Origin: Myxococcales bacterium
GTDB taxonomy: Bacteria; Myxococcota; Myxococcia; Myxococcales; Myxococcaceae
Assembly (NCBI GenBank): GCA_030681895.1
Contig: JAUXRI010000287.1
Location: 1-64,000, forward strand
Reading direction: 5' to 3'
Length of the DNA: 64,000 nucleotides
Shown: positions 8,406 to 16,887 of the stretch, piece by piece
Numbering within the stretch: position 1 is the first letter of the stretch
Layout: each line of letters starts with the position of its first letter
Program-made: the position numbers and the translations under genes
Notes under the pieces: generated by a model
What the model saw: only the letters and a program-made list of their open reading frames with translations
The model's database searches: none
What the model was told of the DNA's origin: nothing

Positions 8406-9590
8406 ATGACCGACGCCCCTGCCCTTCGTCCTCCGTGGCTCCGCTTCGACCGGCACGAGCTGGCGGGCGCCTTCGGTGACATCGGCACGGACCTGCCGCT
8501 CCTCATCGCGCTGGTGTCGACGTGTGGCCTCGACGCAGCCAGCGTGTGCATCGTCTTCGGGCTGATGCAGGTGTTGACCGGCCTCGTCTACGGCATGCCG
8601 ATGCCCGTCCAGCCGCTGAAGGCGATGGCGGCCATCATGCTGACGCAGAAGTTGTCGGCGGGAACGCTCGCGGGCGGAGGCCTGGTCATCGGCGTCGCGA
8701 TGCTGCTGCTGACGGTGACGGGCCTGCTCGACCTGCTCGCGCGCGTGGTGCCGAAAGAAGTCGTTCGAGGCATGCAGCTGGGCCTGGGCATCACGCTGGC
8801 CTCGCTCGCGCTCAAGGACTACGCGGGCGCCGACGGGGTGCCGGGCTACGTGCTGGCGGGCGTGTCGGTGGTGCTGCTCCTCGTGCTGCGACGGCAACAC
8901 CGGGTTCCTGCGCCGCTCGCGGTGATGGGGCTGGGGCTGCTCTACGCCGTCGTGGTGAAGCTCGACCTCTCGACGCTCACCGGCGCGTTCGGCGTTCACC
9001 TGCCGACGTTCATCACGCCGACGCGCGAAGAGCTGCTGAGCGGAGCGCTGTTGCTCGCCTCGCCGCAGCTCCCGTTGTCTCTGGGCAACTCCGTCATCGC
9101 GACGAGCCAGGCGTCAGCCGACCTGTTCCCTGGCCGCGGCGTGCCGGTTCGGAAGATTGGCTTCACCTACGCGCTGATGAACCTGGTGGCGCCGTGGTTC
9201 GGTGGCGTGCCTGTCTGTCACGGGTGCGGAGGCCTGGTCGGCTTCCACGGCTTCGGCGCGCGCACGGGCGGCGCTCCGGTGCTCTACGGCTCGATGTACC
9301 TCGTGCTCGGACTGTTCTTCTCGGCCGGCTTCGCGAACGTGGTGCACGTGTTCCCGATGCCGGTGCTGGGCGTGGTGCTGCTGTTCGAAGCCATCGCGTT
9401 GATGACGCTGGTGGCCGACGTCACGAACGAGCCGCGCGCGTGGTGGGTCGCGCTGGCGGTCGCGGCCGCAGTGGTGGGCCTTCCCTACGGCTACGTGGTG
9501 GGCCTCATCGGCGGCTCGCTGCTGGTGTTCGGACTTCGGCGCGGGTTGGTGACGACGCCGAACACGCCTCGGAACGACGCAGCGCCCTGA
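8406..9590 (+). CDS. MOT1-like molybdate/sulfate transporter (SulP-related)
   Basis: 394 aa with about ten membrane helices. The two MOT1 signatures are present: GAFGDIGTDLPLLIAL near residue 20 and HGCGGLVGFHGFGARTGG near 275. These motifs define the putative sulfate/molybdate transporters related to plant MOT1 and the SulP family. The ATG at 8406 follows GTAGGGAG at about 12 bases. A longer open frame continues far upstream but is only the antisense of the kinase and FHA genes. It is divergent from the FHA gene, with 72 bases between. The substrate is inferred from the family. Confidence 0.88.
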   Translation: MTDAPALRPPWLRFDRHELAGAFGDIGTDLPLLIALVSTCGLDAASVCIVFGLMQVLTGLVYGMPMPVQPLKAMAAIMLTQKLSAGTLAGGGLVIGVAMLLLTVTGLLDLLARVVPKEVVRGMQLGLGITLASLALKDYAGADGVPGYVLAGVSVVLLLVLRRQHRVPAPLAVMGLGLLYAVVVKLDLSTLTGAFGVHLPTFITPTREELLSGALLLASPQLPLSLGNSVIATSQASADLFPGRGVPVRKIGFTYALMNLVAPWFGGVPVCHGCGGLVGFHGFGARTGGAPVLYGSMYLVLGLFFSAGFANVVHVFPMPVLGVVLLFEAIALMTLVADVTNEPRAWWVALAVAAAVVGLPYGYVVGLIGGSLLVFGLRRGLVTTPNTPRNDAAP

Positions 9591-9597
9591 CGGCGGT

Positions 9598-10059
9598 TCA
9601 GAACGACGCGACGACGACCTTCTCGTCGGGCTCGCCGGTTCCCGTCTCGATGAGCTGCTTGAGGCTCTTCGTCACGTACGTGCCCCAGGCGCCCGAGCAC
9701 GCGTCGAAACACTCGAACGCCGGCACGAGCCCACGGTGCGTGAACACCACCTCGGTCTTCGCGCCCTTCTTCGCGATGTCGAAGATGATCTCGGTGTCGC
9801 TCCACTCGTGCTGGTCCTTCACGAACGAGAGCGTGGCCGAGAGCACCTTCCACACCATCTTCTTCCCCGGAATCACCTCGGTGAGCTTCTGCCGGCTCAC
9901 GTGCATCTTCGGGTAGCGGTAGGTGAACTCGTCTCCGAGCTCGGCCGTCTTGCCTTCGACGGTCTGCGACCACCAGCCGCGCACGTTCTGAATCGCCGCG
10001 AAGACGGCCTCGGGGCTCTGCGTGACGGTGAAGCGGGTGCTGAAGCTCTGGTCGGTCAT
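9598..10059 (-). CDS. AHSA1/SRPBCC-domain protein
   Basis: 153 aa covering one START-like (Bet v 1 / AHSA1) domain: an N-terminal strand (FSTRFTVTQSPEAVFAAIQNVRGWW), central strands around FTYRYPKM, and a long C-terminal helix (YVTKSLKQLIETG). Such domains bind small hydrophobic ligands or assist Hsp90-like chaperones. The ATG overlaps the stop of the ECF sigma gene by four bases, so it is the third gene of a tight operon. The ligand is unknown. Confidence 0.85.
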   Translation of the reverse strand: MTDQSFSTRFTVTQSPEAVFAAIQNVRGWWSQTVEGKTAELGDEFTYRYPKMHVSRQKLTEVIPGKKMVWKVLSATLSFVKDQHEWSDTEIIFDIAKKGAKTEVVFTHRGLVPAFECFDACSGAWGTYVTKSLKQLIETGTGEPDEKVVVASF

Positions 10060-10910
10060 GGCGTGCTCGTGAAGGTCGCCTCGAGGGCGATGGTGGGGAC
10101 GTGGCGGTAGTCGCGCACGAGGGTGACGTGGTGCGTGCCGAACTCGAGCGTGACGAAGTAGGCCGGCCGCGCACTGCTCGAGGGGCGGAACATGGCGATG
10201 ACGGGCCTGCCTTCGACGAAGCCGGCCTCGGCGCGCAGGTCTTCTTTCGGAGCCGCGTCGGCGTAGCGCGTGAAGTACTCGGCAGCGCCGCGCCCACGCC
10301 GTTGGTGTCGCGAGACCAGGTCGAGCCGCGTCTCTTCGTCCCAGTTCCGCTCGTTGAAGAGGTGCGCGTACGTTCGCAGCCGGTCGAGGTCGATGGGAGC
10401 TCCTGCCTGATTCGCCGCCGTCGTCGCCACCTTCGCGCGGGCACGCACGAGCGCGGCCTTCACCGCCAGCACGCTCACGCTCATGTTCTCGGCGGTCTGC
10501 TCGAGCGACAACCCGAGCACGTCTTTGAACGCGAGCGCGCTGCGCTGAAGCGGAGGCAACGAGGCGAACACCTGCAGCGCGGCTTCGACGCGCGCACCGT
10601 CCGGTTCCACCGTGTCGGTCATGGGCACCTCGAGCAGGTCGACGTCGGAGACGTGCGTTCCGGCCCGTCGCAGGAAATCGAGCGCGGTGTTGTGCGCGAT
10701 GCGGAAGAGCCACGGGCGCAGCGGCGGCGCCGACTCCATCTCGGCGAGCGCGTAGAAGGCCTTCGCGAGCGTGTCCTGCACGACGTCTTCGCCGTCGAAC
10801 ACCGAGCCCGTCATGCGCGTGCAGTAGCGGTGCAGCTCGGGGCGCACGTCGGCTACCAGCTCCATGAAACGAAGGCGCGCCTCGGCCATGTCGTGAACGA
10901 GGTCGCTCAT
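10056..10910 (-). CDS. ECF-type sigma-70 factor with SnoaL-like C-terminal extension
   Basis: 284 aa. Region 2 spans about 20-95 (GEDVVQDTLAKAFYAL and RPWLFRIAHNTALDFLRR). Region 4 spans about 115-165 (LPPLQRSALAFKDVLGLSLEQTAENM, cut here by its helix turn). The remaining about 115 residues form a SnoaL/NTF2-like domain, as in ECF41/SigJ-type factors, where the extension controls activity in place of a separate anti-sigma factor. No anti-sigma gene lies nearby, which fits. It overlaps both neighbours by four bases, so the operon order is SDR, sigma factor, AHSA1. Confidence 0.9.
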   Translation of the reverse strand: MSDLVHDMAEARLRFMELVADVRPELHRYCTRMTGSVFDGEDVVQDTLAKAFYALAEMESAPPLRPWLFRIAHNTALDFLRRAGTHVSDVDLLEVPMTDTVEPDGARVEAALQVFASLPPLQRSALAFKDVLGLSLEQTAENMSVSVLAVKAALVRARAKVATTAANQAGAPIDLDRLRTYAHLFNERNWDEETRLDLVSRHQRRGRGAAEYFTRYADAAPKEDLRAEAGFVEGRPVIAMFRPSSSARPAYFVTLEFGTHHVTLVRDYRHVPTIALEATFTSTP

Positions 10911-11602
10911 GGCAGCGCTCTGGAACCGGTGCCTTTGACGGCGACGGATGACGTCTCTCCCTCGAGCGCTTTCACGATGGCGGAAGCCACCATGTCGACG
11001 TCGAGCTGCACTTCGTAGCGCTGCATGAAGGCCTCCGCGGTCGCGCCAGCCATCGCACCGTAGGCGGTCGCCGCTGTCCTGCCGATGGTGGTGCCGCTGA
11101 CGAGCTGGTCGGGCACGACGGTCGAGAAGCGCACGCCCAGGTTGCGCTCGTTCGAGACGCGCTGGGCGTAGTCGGCGAGCCACCACTGCATGCGTTTGGC
11201 GCCCGCGTAGCCGCCCGAGAAGGGAGAGCCGTTGAGCGCTGCGCCACTCGAGACGACAACCACCGCCGAGCCGCGCGGCATGGTCAGCGCCTGTTTCAGG
11301 AAGTAAAACGTCGCCTGCAGGTCGGTGTTCCACGCTTCGGAGAAGGTGGCCCAGTCGAGCTCGTCGAAGCGGCCCATGGTCGGCGTGACACCGGCCGAGA
11401 GCACGAGCAGGTCGGGCTTCACCTCGTGCATCACCTTCGCGGCAACCTCCGGCGAAGTGACGTCGCCTCGAAAAGTGGCTCCTTCTCTGCGCGAGACGAC
11501 CGTGACCTGTGCGCCCTTCGCCAGCAGGGCTTTCACCGTTGCGTTGCCGATGCCCGAACTTCCGCCCGTGACGACGGCCCGCTTGCCTCGAAATGGACTC
11601 AT
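10907..11602 (-). CDS. Short-chain dehydrogenase/reductase (SDR)
   Basis: 231 aa classical SDR. The cofactor loop is TGGSSGIG at residues 13-20, with LSAGV replacing the usual NAG, and the catalytic triad is S (VVVSSGAA), then YAGAK. The SRR after the second strand suggests NADP preference. The length is slightly below the usual 250 aa. First gene of the operon with an ECF sigma factor and an AHSA1 protein. The operon layout resembles ECF41-type systems, where oxidoreductases sit beside the sigma gene. The substrate is unknown. Confidence 0.88.
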   Translation of the reverse strand: MSPFRGKRAVVTGGSSGIGNATVKALLAKGAQVTVVSRREGATFRGDVTSPEVAAKVMHEVKPDLLVLSAGVTPTMGRFDELDWATFSEAWNTDLQATFYFLKQALTMPRGSAVVVVSSGAALNGSPFSGGYAGAKRMQWWLADYAQRVSNERNLGVRFSTVVPDQLVSGTTIGRTAATAYGAMAGATAEAFMQRYEVQLDVDMVASAIVKALEGETSSVAVKGTGSRALP

Positions 11603-11809
11603 GCCGCGAGAACGATTCAGGCCGGCGAAAAGATGCGATGCCTCGTCGATTTCTCAGCCGACCGAGACGACGGTGACGAAAGCGGTGCTTCTTTTCGGCC
11701 GGCTTCGCGAACGTGGTGCACGTCTGGCACTTCATGCACCGCTGCTTCTCCATCGTTGGGAGTAGTGCGCCCTTGACCGCCAGTCGCCACAAGCGTTCAG
11801 TCCGCAGCC
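11603..11809. other. Intergenic region holding a copied fragment of the transporter gene
   Basis: This gap between the divergent SDR and lipocalin-prenyl synthase genes has no convincing gene. Positions 11695-11723 are identical over 29 bases to 9321-9349 inside the MOT1-like gene, and the match extends to 34 of 35 bases (11689-11723 against 9315-9349). Read in the matching frame it encodes FFSAGFANVVHV, as in the transporter. Both copies are in the same orientation and 2.37 kb apart. Homology stops sharply on both sides. Confidence 0.85.
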
Positions 11810-14149
11810 GTGACGGCTTTGACTCTCTTGAACCGGCCAGCCGACTGGCCCCCCGTCTCCTCGCCACCTCACGACACGGAGCCCCGGCATTCGACCCAGC
11901 GCAACGCGGGCGCTGACATCGACCTCGCGCGGCATGATCCGCCGCACCGTTCGGCCCTCACCGAATGGTGGTACATCAACGCGCATCTCGGCACCACGGA
12001 CGGGCGGACGCTCTCGCTCTTCGCGGCCTTCTTCCGCATCGCCAGAGGGCAAGACGAAACAACCAGGGAGACCCTCTATGCGCACTCGCTCACATGGGCC
12101 CTTTCGGACGTCAACGGCCGCCGCTACCTGAGCGACACCCTCGTCGACAAAGAGGCTCCGCGGCTGGGGCTCGAGCGACTGGCGCGCGCCGAGGCCAGTG
12201 GCAACAAGGGCGCTGCCAAGGATCCACGCGTTCGCCGGGCGCTCCGCGAGATGTTGGAGCGCGGTCAGGTGCCGTACCCCGACCACCTGTTCGAGACAGA
12301 GCCTTTCGTCGCGCAGCATCGCCTCGCGCTCGACTACGACGGCAATCGCCTCGAGAAGCTCGACAGTGGCGAGTACGCGCTGGCGCTCTGGCATCGGTAC
12401 CATGAGGTCGGCGTCGAGCTCGTGCTGACGCCCCAGAAGGCTCCGGTTCGTCACGGCGACGACGGCGTGGTGCGCGGGCCAGACGGCGCCGACATGTTCT
12501 ACTACTTCATCCCGCGGCTCGCGGTGCGTGGTCACGTCACGATGAACGGCGCCACGCTCCCGGTCTCCAGCGGCTCGGCCTGGTACGACCACGAGTTCGG
12601 CGGCCGCGTGGAACCTCACGATGCTCAGGCGCGGGCCGATGCCGGCGTGTCGGCAGCTGATCAGGTCGCCTGGTCCTGGGCCGCGGTCCAGCTCGACGAC
12701 TCGACCGAGTTGACCGTCTACGACATGGTCGATGTCTCGACCGGCGAGCGTCTGGGCAACCGCCTCGTCCACGTCGATGCGCAAGGCCATCGCCGCGAAT
12801 GGCTCGATTCCGAGTTGGTCCCCCTCGACGAGTGGCGCAGCACGCGCAGCTTCAACAGCTATCCCACGCGCTGGAGGCTCGCTTCACGCGAGGCAGGGCT
12901 CGACCTCGAACTCAGCGCCGCGTTTCCTGATCAAGAGCTGGTGACGCTCATCTCGAAGCCCGCCTTCTGGGAAGGTCGCGTGGCTGCGGCGGGGCACTTC
13001 GCGGGGAAGCCGGTTCGCGGCACGGGCTACGTCGAGCGCAGCGGCCACCTCGCGGTCGAAGATCTCGATGGCTTCTTCAAGGCCGTCGGCGTCGAGGTCC
13101 GGAAGTCAGTGGCGACGTTGCTCCCGACTGAGCCCACCTTCGAGCAGGTGCGCGACCTCATCGCGAGTGAGGCGCGCGGCCACTACATGGAAGGCGTCGA
13201 CCTCAAGCAGTTCGTCAAGACCGGTGTCGTTCCTGTGCGGGAGATCACCGATCGCGGCGGCAAGGGTTGGCGCAGCTATGCGGCGCTGGCGTGCTGCGAC
13301 GTGGTGGGTGGCGACAGCCGCGACTTCGTGCACTGGCTCGCCATGCCCGAGTTGATGCATGTGGGCTCGCTGATCGTCGACGACGTGCAGGATCGCTCGT
13401 CGGTTCGTCGCGGCGGCCCGGCCTGCCACGTCAGTCATGGCGATGCGCTGGCCATCAACGCCGGCACCTCGTGCTACTTCATGGGTCAGCACCTGTTGCG
13501 CAGCACGAAGGTCTCGAACGCGCAGAAGCTCGAGCTGTACGATCTGTATTTCGAGGCGCTGCGCGCCGGGCACGCGGGCCAGGCCGCCGACATCGAGGGC
13601 CTGTGGAGCTACCTGCCGCGCGCCATCGAGACCGGTGACATCAGCGAGCTCGAGTCGCGAGTCCTGGCGATTCATCGGTTGAAGACGGCGGCCCCTGCTG
13701 GCGCGCTCGCACGCATGGGCGCGCTCATCGGAGGAGGCTCGCGTGCTCAGATCGAAGGTCTCGGTCGCTACTTCGAGTCGCTCGGGCTGGCCTTCCAGAT
13801 GGTTGATGACGTGCTGAACCTCAGCGGCTTCGCGGGAGAGCTCAAGATGCGCGGAGAGGATCTCGCGCACGGCAAGGTCACCCTTCCAGTGGTGAAGGCG
13901 CTTGGTCGGCTTGGGCCCGCTCAGCGTCGGCACCTCGCCGAGGCCATTCAGCAGAAGCCCCGGTCACAGCCTGAGGTCGACGCGCTGATCGCCATCATCG
14001 AGTCTACCGGCGGGCTCGATGCCACCTCGAAGCAGGCACGCGAACTCGTCGAGTCTGCCTGGATCGCAGTCGAGGTTCTGCTCGAGCCCAGCATCGTCAA
14101 GCTGATGTTGCGCTCGTTCGGTTGGTTCGTTCTCGAGCGACACTACTGA
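11810..14149 (+). CDS. Fusion: AttH/CrtC-like lipocalin domain plus polyprenyl synthetase
   Basis: 779 aa. Residues about 45-425 match the AttH / carotenoid 1,2-hydratase (CrtC) two-lipocalin fold, with EWWYINAHL at 52-60, WYDHEFGG at 258-265 and a terminal GYVERSGH. Residues about 430-779 are an all-helical trans-prenyltransferase: first Asp-rich motif DDVQD (524-528) followed by RRGGPACH, and second motif QMVDDVLN (663-670), in which the last Asp is Asn, then GEDLAHGKVTLP. The enzyme likely makes a prenyl diphosphate that the N-terminal domain hydrates, cyclises or binds. GTG start without a strong SD; the start could lie slightly downstream. No carotenoid genes are adjacent. Confidence 0.88.
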   Translation: MTALTLLNRPADWPPVSSPPHDTEPRHSTQRNAGADIDLARHDPPHRSALTEWWYINAHLGTTDGRTLSLFAAFFRIARGQDETTRETLYAHSLTWALSDVNGRRYLSDTLVDKEAPRLGLERLARAEASGNKGAAKDPRVRRALREMLERGQVPYPDHLFETEPFVAQHRLALDYDGNRLEKLDSGEYALALWHRYHEVGVELVLTPQKAPVRHGDDGVVRGPDGADMFYYFIPRLAVRGHVTMNGATLPVSSGSAWYDHEFGGRVEPHDAQARADAGVSAADQVAWSWAAVQLDDSTELTVYDMVDVSTGERLGNRLVHVDAQGHRREWLDSELVPLDEWRSTRSFNSYPTRWRLASREAGLDLELSAAFPDQELVTLISKPAFWEGRVAAAGHFAGKPVRGTGYVERSGHLAVEDLDGFFKAVGVEVRKSVATLLPTEPTFEQVRDLIASEARGHYMEGVDLKQFVKTGVVPVREITDRGGKGWRSYAALACCDVVGGDSRDFVHWLAMPELMHVGSLIVDDVQDRSSVRRGGPACHVSHGDALAINAGTSCYFMGQHLLRSTKVSNAQKLELYDLYFEALRAGHAGQAADIEGLWSYLPRAIETGDISELESRVLAIHRLKTAAPAGALARMGALIGGGSRAQIEGLGRYFESLGLAFQMVDDVLNLSGFAGELKMRGEDLAHGKVTLPVVKALGRLGPAQRRHLAEAIQQKPRSQPEVDALIAIIESTGGLDATSKQARELVESAWIAVEVLLEPSIVKLMLRSFGWFVLERHY

Positions 14150-14161
14150 GGTGCGCGGCAC

Positions 14162-14791
14162 GTGGGCTCCTCCGACCTGGCGATTCTTCAAACGCTGGCA
14201 GCGCGGCCCGCGTGGCCGCTGGAAGACGTGCTGTCGTTGCCAGGCCACTGCCGCGGCTCGCTCCTGAAGGACTGGGCGAGACACGTGCGTCGTCGCTTCG
14301 GTGCGAGCGAACCAGACGTGTTGAGGCAGACGCTCGGCGTCGACGCGCAGACCCTGCCCGACGCGCCGAATCAGTACGCGTGGCTGCGTGTGGCCCATCA
14401 CCTGGCGCTGACACGACAGATCGTGGAACGGCAGCTTGGCGGCGATCTGCTCGCGCTCGAAGCGCTGGTGAGGGAAGACGCTCTCAGCAACTCCGATCGC
14501 TGGGTCGACCGTGTCGTACGGCTCGCGCTGGCTCCGCGTCGCGTTCTCGGTGAGACGAAGCGCATTCACTCAGCGCTCTACGATGCTGGTGAGGCCGAGG
14601 CAGCGGTGGGGAAGAACGACGCCTTGCTCAGCTGGCATGGAGCCGCGTTCTTCGGCGAGCCGACGTGGCGGGTGCTCCAGGTCTTCGCGGTGCGTGGGCT
14701 CTTCCACACCCTCGGTGGGTCGGTGCGCGTCGTGCGGGCCGAGGGCGGCGAGCGCACGAGTGAGTTCTCGTTGGTGATCGGCTGGGACTGA
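14162..14791 (+). CDS. Unrecognised soluble protein downstream of the prenyl synthase fusion
   Basis: 209 aa from a GTG with GAGGTG upstream, 12 bases after the fusion gene stop, so probably cotranscribed. The N-terminal 60 residues are helical and basic. The middle is helical with two Arg-rich turns. The C-terminal third (LLSWHGAAFFGEPTWRVLQVF) resembles small-molecule-binding myxobacterial proteins of the V4R or DUF2378 type, but not closely enough to assign. It may support the fused enzyme. Low certainty on function, good certainty that it is a gene. Confidence 0.65.
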   Translation: MGSSDLAILQTLAARPAWPLEDVLSLPGHCRGSLLKDWARHVRRRFGASEPDVLRQTLGVDAQTLPDAPNQYAWLRVAHHLALTRQIVERQLGGDLLALEALVREDALSNSDRWVDRVVRLALAPRRVLGETKRIHSALYDAGEAEAAVGKNDALLSWHGAAFFGEPTWRVLQVFAVRGLFHTLGGSVRVVRAEGGERTSEFSLVIGWD

Positions 14792-14793
14792 GG

Positions 14794-15181
14794 CGCCGGC
14801 TCGGACACGTCCTGTCGAGACACGCCTGGTTCGCCCGGCGTGTGTGAAGCGCCGACCGGCCCAGGAACACCGTGTTCGCCAATCGCTTCGAACTGCCGCT
14901 TCGAGCTCTCCTGTGATTCCTCCGCCGCTCCGGCGACGTGCAGCGCGAAGAGAGCCTCAGGGCAGCCGTGCAGCGCCGACACCCAGTGCACCGATGGCCT
15001 CTGTGACCGGACGACGCGGCGCTGCTCCCTTCCCTGCTCCACCACCTTCGACAACGAAGGCGCGAGCTGCCGGGCCGGTTGCCCGACCGGACTTCGGGAC
15101 GGCTCCGGGTTTCTGCTCTTCGCGATGGTGTTGGGTCAGCGGTCTCGCCGACGACGAGACACGCGACCACGAGCCGACTGA
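14794..15181 (+). pseudogene. Remnant of a Cys-rich exported protein with a CTERM-like tail
   Basis: An open stretch in frame 2 follows the previous stop directly. It encodes 12 cysteines in about 95 residues in a regular pattern (for example GQPCSADTQCTDGLC and SLPCSTTFDNEG), which is very like myxobacterial disulfide-rich surface proteins. It ends in a hydrophobic segment and arginines (GFLLFAMVLGQRSRRRR), like a sorting tail. No signal peptide or plausible start precedes it; the first GTG, at 14840, falls inside the Cys-rich module. I read it as the 3' end of a gene whose front was lost. A short expressed ORF from 14840 is the alternative. Confidence 0.5.
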
Positions 15182-15188
15182 CGGCATC

Positions 15189-15977
15189 TCAGAACGAGGC
15201 CACGACGCCGAGCGAGGCGCCCTGGCTCAGCGCGGTGTTGAACTCGAAGACGCGGGTCGAGTTCGTCGAAGAACGAATGCTGTTCGTCATGCCCATCATC
15301 GTCACCTCGGTGCTGGTGGCGGCCGACTGGGTGTTCACCACGGTGATGTTGAGCGCGTACTCGGCGAACAGCGAGAAGTTCGGGTGCACGCGCCAGCTCA
15401 CGCCCAGCAGGCCTCGCAAGCCCAGGCCGAACGTCGAGGTCAGGTCGTTCACCGCGGTCACCGAGTTCATGTCGGTGTCGTCGCGGAACACGCGCGCCTG
15501 GGACGCATAGCTGACGAAGAGGCCGCCACCGACGTAGGGCGACAGGATGCCGTCCAGAATCCGGTAGAGCAGGTCGCCGCTGAGCGTGAGCCCGAAGGTC
15601 GACGTCGGCCCGACCGGCCGGTTGAAGGAGCGCGTCGTCGTCGTCATGCCGTTCGCCACCACCACCGTCTCGGACGCGACGGGCACGTTCGAGGAGCGGC
15701 TCAGCGACACCGTCGGCCGCAGCGAGAGCCGCTCGTTCAGCGCGAACTGGGCGCCGATGCCGCCGTTGAAGCCCGCCAGCACCCCGGCGTTCTGGAAGAT
15801 GTTCTGCAGGCTGAAGACGAGGCCGAACTTCGCGCTGGGCGTCATCGCCACGGGCGCAGGTGAGGAGGCCGGCTCGGGCTTCGGCTCGGCAGGCTTGTCG
15901 GCGGGAAACGGCTCGAACTGCGCGAAGGCGGAGAGTGAGACGTTCACGACGAAGACGAAGCAGAGTCGACGCACCAT
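15189..15977 (-). CDS. Outer-membrane beta-barrel protein
   Basis: 262 aa. A signal peptide with an AFA cleavage site (about 1-19) is followed by a Pro/Glu/Ala/Lys linker to about 45. Alternating amphipathic strands fill the rest (for example FGLVFSLQNIFQNAG and LSPYVGGGLFVSYA) and the protein ends in a strand with terminal Phe (LGVVASF), the usual recognition signal for outer-membrane assembly. GGAGG lies five bases before the ATG. It resembles OmpW/OmpA-barrel type proteins of myxobacteria; the function is unknown. Confidence 0.75.
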   Translation of the reverse strand: MVRRLCFVFVVNVSLSAFAQFEPFPADKPAEPKPEPASSPAPVAMTPSAKFGLVFSLQNIFQNAGVLAGFNGGIGAQFALNERLSLRPTVSLSRSSNVPVASETVVVANGMTTTTRSFNRPVGPTSTFGLTLSGDLLYRILDGILSPYVGGGLFVSYASQARVFRDDTDMNSVTAVNDLTSTFGLGLRGLLGVSWRVHPNFSLFAEYALNITVVNTQSAATSTEVTMMGMTNSIRSSTNSTRVFEFNTALSQGASLGVVASF

Positions 15978-16025
15978 GAGTACCTCCGGGAGGAGCGGAG
16001 GACTCGACCATGCAGCGACGCACCG

Positions 16026-16778
16026 TCAAGGAAGCGGGCCGACGACATCCTTCCGGCGGAGCGTGAGGTGCGCCCAGTAGCGCTCGGGCGGTGCGTCATC
16101 GGTGCCGCTCGCCGTGGGCCATGCTGAAGACGTCACGTTGGTCCCGAAGAGCGAGTCGACCCAGGGGAAGAGGCCGGCGTAGTTCCCTCGTGCGTCGCGG
16201 GCGTGATGCCAGTGATGAAACGCCGGCGTCGCGATGACGCGCTCGAGCACGCCGAACCGGAAGCGCACGTTCGCGTGCAGGAAGATGGCCCACAGCCCGA
16301 GCAGCACCGACGCGCCCGCGAAGAGAGTCACCGGAAAACCCAGCAGCGTGAGCACCAGAAACTGCGCCGAGCGCGTCAGGGTCTGGTCGAGCGGGTGCAC
16401 TCGGAGCGACGCCAGCCAGTCGAGGTGCTCACTCGAGTGATGCACCGCGTGAATGCGCCACAGCGTAGGCACTGCGTGAAACGCCCGATGCATGCCGTAG
16501 CCGATGAACTCGAGGAGCAGCAGCGCCTCGAGCCACTGGAGCACCATGGGCTGGCGCTGCACCACGCTCGCGGCGAACGGGTCGACCACCGAGACGATGA
16601 CGCCGATGGCGATGACGAGCGCGAGTTGTTGCAGCGGGTGCGAACAGAAGAAATGCGCGACGTCGGTCTTCCAACCCCGCCGGAGCAACGGCGTCTTGTG
16701 CAGCGGCCACAGGCGCTCGAGTGGCACGAACAGCGCGGCCAGCAGCAGCAGCCCCAGCGGGTTTCTGATCAGCTCCAT
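16026..16778 (-). CDS. Fatty acid hydroxylase / sterol desaturase family protein
   Basis: 250 aa integral membrane di-iron oxygenase. The His clusters are in place: HRAFH (97-101), HAVHH (110-114), and HHWHH (188-192), with an additional His at 168. Four or so membrane helices surround them. The ATG at 16778 starts the first hydrophobic helix; a longer frame begins at 16877 but would overlap the divergent start. Members hydroxylate or desaturate fatty acids, sterols or carotenoids. The substrate is unknown; the prenyl synthase fusion at 11.8 kb is close but not adjacent. Confidence 0.88.
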   Translation of the reverse strand: MELIRNPLGLLLLAALFVPLERLWPLHKTPLLRRGWKTDVAHFFCSHPLQQLALVIAIGVIVSVVDPFAASVVQRQPMVLQWLEALLLLEFIGYGMHRAFHAVPTLWRIHAVHHSSEHLDWLASLRVHPLDQTLTRSAQFLVLTLLGFPVTLFAGASVLLGLWAIFLHANVRFRFGVLERVIATPAFHHWHHARDARGNYAGLFPWVDSLFGTNVTSSAWPTASGTDDAPPERYWAHLTLRRKDVVGPLP

Positions 16779-16887
16779 GATGACGAGACACCACAGCCAG
16801 CCGAAAGAAGACCCGGTGGCACCTCGACCCACGACAACCCACACCGATTTGGAATCCAGCTCTGGAATGCTGGACACTCACGTTCTG

